Shown piece after piece: positions 18,479-22,563 of a stretch of 22,563 bases of DNA. Source of the DNA: Amoebophrya sp. AT5.2 (lineage: Eukaryota > Sar > Dinophyceae > Syndiniales > Amoebophryaceae); contig RXOD01004423.1 in assembly GCA_005223375.1 (NCBI GenBank), positions 1-22,563 on the forward strand, in the 5' to 3' direction. A model generated the notes under the pieces. It saw only the letters and a list, made by a program, of their open reading frames with translations, ran no database searches and was not told where the DNA came from. The stretch's first letter is position 1, and each line of letters begins with the position of its first letter. The position numbers and the translations under genes were made by a program.

Positions 18479-20689
18479 ATGACCGTCGCGCATCCGCTCA
18501 GAGAGGCATCCAGTGCGGAGTCTTCGGAGGGAGAGGCCGACGGCCTGTCTGGCGGCGACCACGAGCAGTACCGAATTCAGCCCCGGCGTAATACGCACTC
18601 TGGAGGTCTGTACCAGGGACACTACTTCGAGATCGACTACATCCGTTTTTTCAAGAACAAGTTCCTCATCGAGCCCAACAGCACAAACACAACACACCGG
18701 ACGGGCGCAACATTTGACCCCAGCCCGCTGCGGCATGTAGGCGCGACGCCGGAATATCTCCTCCCATCGTCGACGGGGACGAAGAGCTCAGAAGAACGCA
18801 GCTCGTCCGTGTCCGAGCTCCTGATCGAAGCTTCATCCGGCGACGATCCCGGATGGCGTGAGGAGTTCGACTCTCCTTCTTCTTCTTGCGGCGTCGACGG
18901 CCGCCCTTCCGCCCGCAACTGGGAGTACGAGATTGGCATTCCCCGCCCCGGCAACTGGGAGGCGCAGGACTACACCGACCAGACCCGCAACGCGGTTTGC
19001 ACGCCTAACGGCACCCTGCTCCTGCGCGCCTTCTGCGAGGAGGGCACCTCGCTGGAGTGCGCGACGCTGAACTGCAACAACCAGCTGTTCCCGCTGCGCT
19101 GCAACACGCGGAACCTGGAAAGGCCGAGCCCCTGGATCTCCTCCGCGTCGCTACAGATGGCGCGCGAGGCCGTAGAGTCGGGCACGCTGATCGCCCGGAT
19201 CCGCGGAAACGACACGGCGAAGGGGGCGTGGAGCGCCCTCTGGATGATGGGCGAGGAGTGGCGGAAGCAGATGCAGGGGAGGGTTCTGGACTACGAGGCG
19301 GCGGGAAGAACGTGGCCGGCGTGCGGCGAGATTGACGTGCGGGAACTGAACAGCAAGTACGGCATCATCGACGAATTCGCGTTCTTCAACGAAACCGCCT
19401 GGTCGCCGGAGTACTCGAAGGTGGGAGGCGTGAACCTGATGGTGAACGACATGCCGAAGGACAGCGACGGATGGACCCTGTTCGTCGTCGAATACAGGAA
19501 TAAGCGACCGGTGGCTTTGGAGCTGCCTGATGCGGCGGCGGCTGCGGGGAATAAAGAGCAGGCTGTAGAAGAGGTGGTGGACGTGCTGTTGGCAGAGGAG
19601 AAGGCGGGCGGCCGCAGGTTGATGTCGGCTGGAGAAGTCCCCACCGCGGACCAGGAGGCGCGATCGCTCTCGCGGAAGAAGCTCGTCACCGAGGTCGACC
19701 ACAAAAACGGGAGTGTGCGCACTTCCACGTCGGACGAGACCGCCACCGAGCAAGTCACGTCGCTGTTCACCGACGTGTGGGAGTCTGCTGAGAAAGAGTT
19801 TTTCAATACCGTTGGCCACGAGGACCCGGCGTCGCCTCACTTCGTGCCGCCGAGGAACGACGCGCTGACGGGGCTACGGACCTGGTGGCTGGCCGAGGAA
19901 AAGGACCTGCAAGACCTGACGGCGGAGAACGCGGTTTTTCAGATGCCGACGAACGGAAAGCTGAACAACCGGCTGATCACAAAGTTCTGGGAGACGTACG
20001 AGGGCAACAAACTGTTCGTGAAGCTGAACCTCGCGATTGGTGGCATAAGCGAAGGGCCCTACTTCGAAGCTTTTCCGCGTGGCGTTTCTTCCGACGGTGG
20101 AGGAAGCGTAGTAGATGGGCTTCCTGGGCCTGGCGAGGTGGGTCAACATGCTCGCACCAGTCGGGCGGGAAGAAGCGCGTCGAAAGATCGCGGGGGGCTG
20201 AGCAAGGAGGACGAAAAACTCGTTGCAAAACTGGTGAACCGCATCGCGGAATCGAGACTGGGTGACGCCAGCAGCACAGCGACGTCGGACGGGGGGAAAG
20301 ACTTCGCATCCTCCGCAACGAGGGGTTCCAAAAACAAGGTGGTCGACGCTCTCCGGAGCATAGCTGCTTCTGGAGCGGCGCGGAAGGGAGACGACGACCA
20401 CGGGACATCGACGACAACTTCCCCCGGCGCCGGGGTGGTCGACGACCTGAAAACGCTGACGGGGCCGAACGCGGCCCTACTCGATCCGGTGGTGGAGAGG
20501 ACACAGGAAGAAGCACGCGAGCGAAGCAGCTACGACCCAGACGTCATCGGGTTTTCGTTTTTTCTGGTCGCGATGTTTCTGTTCTCTTTCTTCTTCAAGC
20601 AGCGGGGATGGATCGGGGGCGGAAGACGTGCCAACGCAGGTGGCGCGGGCGTGGAGGGGCAGATGAATCTGGGGGAGCAACTGCTGTAA
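18479..20689 (+). CDS. GH16-family beta-glucanase-like protein with C-terminal membrane anchor
   Basis: Uninterrupted frame of 736 residues from ATG 18479; it stays open back to 18428, so an upstream exon is possible. The GH16 fold is shown by SGTLIARIRG, GAWSALWMMG and WPACGEIDVRELN. The last carries the family's E-x-D-x-x-E catalytic signature, with the predicted nucleophile Glu284 (19328), Asp286 and the acid/base Glu289 (19343). It continues with DGWTLFVVEY and ends with KLFVKLNLAIGG. GH16 enzymes cut beta-1,3 or mixed-linkage glucans, or transfer them between chains. An insert of about 125 residues (19530-19900), rich in acidic and alanine residues, separates the two halves of the domain. 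Near residues 688-707 is a hydrophobic helix (FSFFLVAMFLFSFFF) followed by KQRGW and a short glycine-rich tail. The catalytic domain probably faces outside or the lumen (inference). Confidence 0.9.
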   Translation: MTVAHPLREASSAESSEGEADGLSGGDHEQYRIQPRRNTHSGGLYQGHYFEIDYIRFFKNKFLIEPNSTNTTHRTGATFDPSPLRHVGATPEYLLPSSTGTKSSEERSSSVSELLIEASSGDDPGWREEFDSPSSSCGVDGRPSARNWEYEIGIPRPGNWEAQDYTDQTRNAVCTPNGTLLLRAFCEEGTSLECATLNCNNQLFPLRCNTRNLERPSPWISSASLQMAREAVESGTLIARIRGNDTAKGAWSALWMMGEEWRKQMQGRVLDYEAAGRTWPACGEIDVRELNSKYGIIDEFAFFNETAWSPEYSKVGGVNLMVNDMPKDSDGWTLFVVEYRNKRPVALELPDAAAAAGNKEQAVEEVVDVLLAEEKAGGRRLMSAGEVPTADQEARSLSRKKLVTEVDHKNGSVRTSTSDETATEQVTSLFTDVWESAEKEFFNTVGHEDPASPHFVPPRNDALTGLRTWWLAEEKDLQDLTAENAVFQMPTNGKLNNRLITKFWETYEGNKLFVKLNLAIGGISEGPYFEAFPRGVSSDGGGSVVDGLPGPGEVGQHARTSRAGRSASKDRGGLSKEDEKLVAKLVNRIAESRLGDASSTATSDGGKDFASSATRGSKNKVVDALRSIAASGAARKGDDDHGTSTTTSPGAGVVDDLKTLTGPNAALLDPVVERTQEEARERSSYDPDVIGFSFFLVAMFLFSFFFKQRGWIGGGRRANAGGAGVEGQMNLGEQLL
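20545..20601 (+). other. Transmembrane segment of the GH16 protein
   Basis: About 19 mostly Phe/Leu/Val residues are followed by KQR, a typical stop-transfer pattern. About 30 residues remain after it. Confidence 0.85.
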
Positions 20690-21978
20690 ATAAAGGTCGA
20701 GTTGCAGTTCAGCAGCTAAAGCTTCGCAGCTCTCGTATATTATACCGTCACCGGTTTGGTCATGCGTTGATTTTTCCTCCTCGATACATGGCATGCATCT
20801 TCCAGCAGTCGTGTTCAATCAATGCGCAACAGCTGAGAACCTTTCTTATTTTTTTTCGCTGGACACTACATACAACTGCAAGGATTTTTGATTCTATCTT
20901 CCGCCACAACGTCGTAGTGCTCTTAATTCACTTTCACATCTTGAAGAACTTGAAGGTTGAAGCAATTCAGTTCACTTTTAGGCTCTGGCACTTCTTGTGG
21001 TTGTATTGAAAGTGGCGCATTATCATGGATGACAGTGACTGTGACCTCGACACACAACTCCACACAGCGAACATTTTTCAAGTTACAAGTTGGAAGTGGA
21101 ACGCAGTCAGGAAGCATTCATTTTTGATCGCAGAAAAATTCTGGAACCTGTACCACGGCGAAGCTCTGGTATGATCCACAACATGGACAAGTAGAAGGAC
21201 ACGACGCATTTGGCGCGGCTGCGTTATGCATCGAAGTTTCTTGCTTGGCGGCAGGATCCACATCAAAATGTTCACCCGGTGTCGCGGAGTCGCGTTCGCC
21301 GTTTTACATCGCTCCTGTTCTATCCGTTGTTCGGTCCCCGTTCAAGATATGCATCGGGTCTTGAAATGGTTTTATCTGAATCTAGTGTTTCATCAGTTTC
21401 TCGTGCGTGTTCGTGACTAGAATCACATCTGCAAAAAGCAGCTCAAGATGAAGATCAGATCACAGTCATCATCATCATTGCAGTTTACCTTAGTACACAC
21501 ATCCGGTTCCACATCCAGATCGGTCCGCAGCAGTATCCCTATCGCACTCGACGCAGTTGTTGCATCATCAATCATACTTACAAAAATCCATCCTTCTTCT
21601 AGCGTTTTTTTTCCGAGTCCGTGCCGTCTACGGGGCCAGATCAGCATCGATCTGGCATCTCGTGGTCGTGACGTGAGTACACGGTCGTTTTGAGCACCTC
21701 TTAGTCTTGCTCTCCAGACCGAAAACGAAATCGGTAGTTTTCGCGCGCATACGGACCATATTTATAAATTTTATGTACTTGCAACTGACCGCATATTACG
21801 TACTTGGGCACATCATGGTCCTCTAGGGAAAAGTTCGTTTGCCGACTTCTAAACAAGTGTCTGATCTGGTTTTATCGTGCACGACCTGCGCGTCTATCAA
21901 CAGCGTGTGCAGGAGTGGAAAGTGGAACTGCTTCACGTTTGGAGCATCTGCACCTGGGGGCGAATCAGGACGACGAAA
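20690..21978. other. Intergenic region with AATAAA and a hairpin
   Basis: AATAAA overlaps the GH16 stop codon at 20689-20694, too close to act as a normal polyadenylation signal for that gene unless the 3' UTR is very short. The rest is AT-richer than the coding parts, with T tracts near 20850 and 21606, a TCATCATCATCAT run near 21466, and an 8-bp stem hairpin at 21635-21656. Short open frames here have no recognisable content. Confidence 0.45.
21635..21656. repeat. Hairpin GCCAGATC / GATCTGGC with 6-base loop
   Basis: A perfect eight-base stem flanks AGCATC. It is not followed by a T tract on the + strand; a T8 run lies about 30 bases upstream. Its role is unknown. Confidence 0.8.
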
Positions 21979-22485
21979 ATGCAGCGACAAAGGCGTCCCA
22001 ACGCGCCGCGCTGGGATAGTGCCTACGACGACGTCGGCTTCTACCCATCGCGACCCGAGCGAAGCGCTACGACGACGAATGGTCCTTTCCCGCCGCTGCT
22101 CCACAACTTTTCTTGGCATTCATTCTTTGCAGCTGCAACAGCGACGGGCGGGAGCGTGCTTCGCAGCCTCCCCAGAGGCCCCCCCGAAGATCAACATAGA
22201 AGTAATTTCGGTTCCTCTGCATCTGCTGGCGAAGGAAAAAATGCGCTGCTCGTCGCAGCGGCCGCTGGTGGCACCGCAGCTCCAGCAACTGCAGCTATAC
22301 GGCACGCCCTGCCGCCATCCAACGCGCAAAAGGCAAACGCTCGGAACGACACGTCGACGACCGTGGCGAGGACTGCTTCGGCTACTCCCGTCGCCAGAGA
22401 AGAAGAGCCAGCAGCAGAGTCTCCACCCAACAAGTGGAGTTTCTCACTCATCATCGTGCTGCTTAGAAAGAGCCACGGATGCTAA
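21979..22485 (+). CDS. Candidate coding segment, unrecognised
   Basis: An open frame (already open from 21877, first ATG at 21979) has GC-rich, coding-like composition in contrast to the AT-richer sequence before it. It encodes 168 residues that begin basic (QRQRRPNAPRWD) and become alanine/serine/threonine-rich. No domain, signal peptide or convincing membrane helix is seen. The end reads SPPNKWSFSLIIVLL; a donor-like GTGGAG at about 22434 suggests the frame may splice to an exon beyond the window, so the stop at 22485 may not be used. It may also be only an exon of a longer gene or a chance GC-rich frame. Confidence 0.3.
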   Translation: MQRQRRPNAPRWDSAYDDVGFYPSRPERSATTTNGPFPPLLHNFSWHSFFAAATATGGSVLRSLPRGPPEDQHRSNFGSSASAGEGKNALLVAAAAGGTAAPATAAIRHALPPSNAQKANARNDTSTTVARTASATPVAREEEPAAESPPNKWSFSLIIVLLRKSHGC

Positions 22486-22563
22486 CAGCAAGGCGCAAAA
22501 TACATCCAAAATACGCCCTGGAATACGGCGCGCCTTCAGAGAGACTCTAGGCCTCAAATGCTT

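Noticed and set aside
19151..19840. Minus-strand open frame opposite the GH16 gene
   Set aside because: The + strand here carries unmistakable GH16 motifs; the antisense frame is a by-product of GC-rich codons.
1..22563. Bacterial or viral origin, CRISPR arrays, transposases, tRNA or rRNA genes
   Set aside because: No regularly spaced repeats, transposase motifs or recognisable RNA genes were seen. The intron structure and signal-bearing proteins point to a nuclear genome. A tRNAscan or Rfam search could still find small RNA genes that I cannot see by eye.
1..22563. Dinoflagellate spliced-leader gene
   Set aside because: I looked for the conserved CCGTAGCCATTTTGGCTCAAG-type sequence and saw no match. 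Trans-splicing therefore remains only a guess from gene direction and acceptor contexts.

Overview
The window looks like nuclear DNA of a protist, not of a bacterium. Reading frames are interrupted and rejoin in frame across GT-AG introns of about 95 to 410 bp. No ribosome-binding sites or operon-style overlaps are seen, several proteins begin with secretory signals, and the standard genetic code is used. All supportable genes lie on the + strand and nearly every intron acceptor is followed by G (AG|G). Both traits recall dinoflagellates and their relatives (possibly Syndiniales such as Amoebophrya), but no canonical dinoflagellate spliced-leader sequence was spotted, so this placement is an inference.

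Layout: (1) 22-3786, the 3' part of an unrecognised gene in three exons, with a lysine/serine-rich tail holding RGKSxAR repeats. (2) 4781-11341, a five-exon gene for a predicted secreted protein of about 1,796 residues, unrecognised, ending in four tandem repeats of about 28 residues marked by tryptophans. (3) 12193-13935, a JmjC/cupin-type oxygenase with a signal peptide and a KDEL-like C-terminus (KSEL). (4) 14444-16141, a Gfo/Idh/MocA-family NAD(P)-dependent oxidoreductase with a signal peptide. (5) 16617-17538, a three-exon gene for a small cysteine-rich secreted protein with a Kazal-like motif. (6) 18479-20689, a GH16-family glucanase-like protein with a C-terminal membrane anchor. (7) 21979-22485, a weak candidate coding segment at the right edge.

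Five consecutive genes (2 to 6) therefore encode predicted secretory-pathway or membrane proteins. Their functions (a 2-oxoglutarate oxygenase, a sugar-type oxidoreductase, a glucan hydrolase and two secreted proteins of unknown role) would fit cell-surface or ER glycan/protein processing. Co-direction alone does not show that they act together. No RNA genes, CRISPR arrays, transposase genes or viral genes were recognised. Intergenic stretches hold AT-rich patches, AATAAA motifs and a few hairpin-forming palindromes. All splice sites were assigned by eye from reading frame, phase and consensus, and need transcript support.
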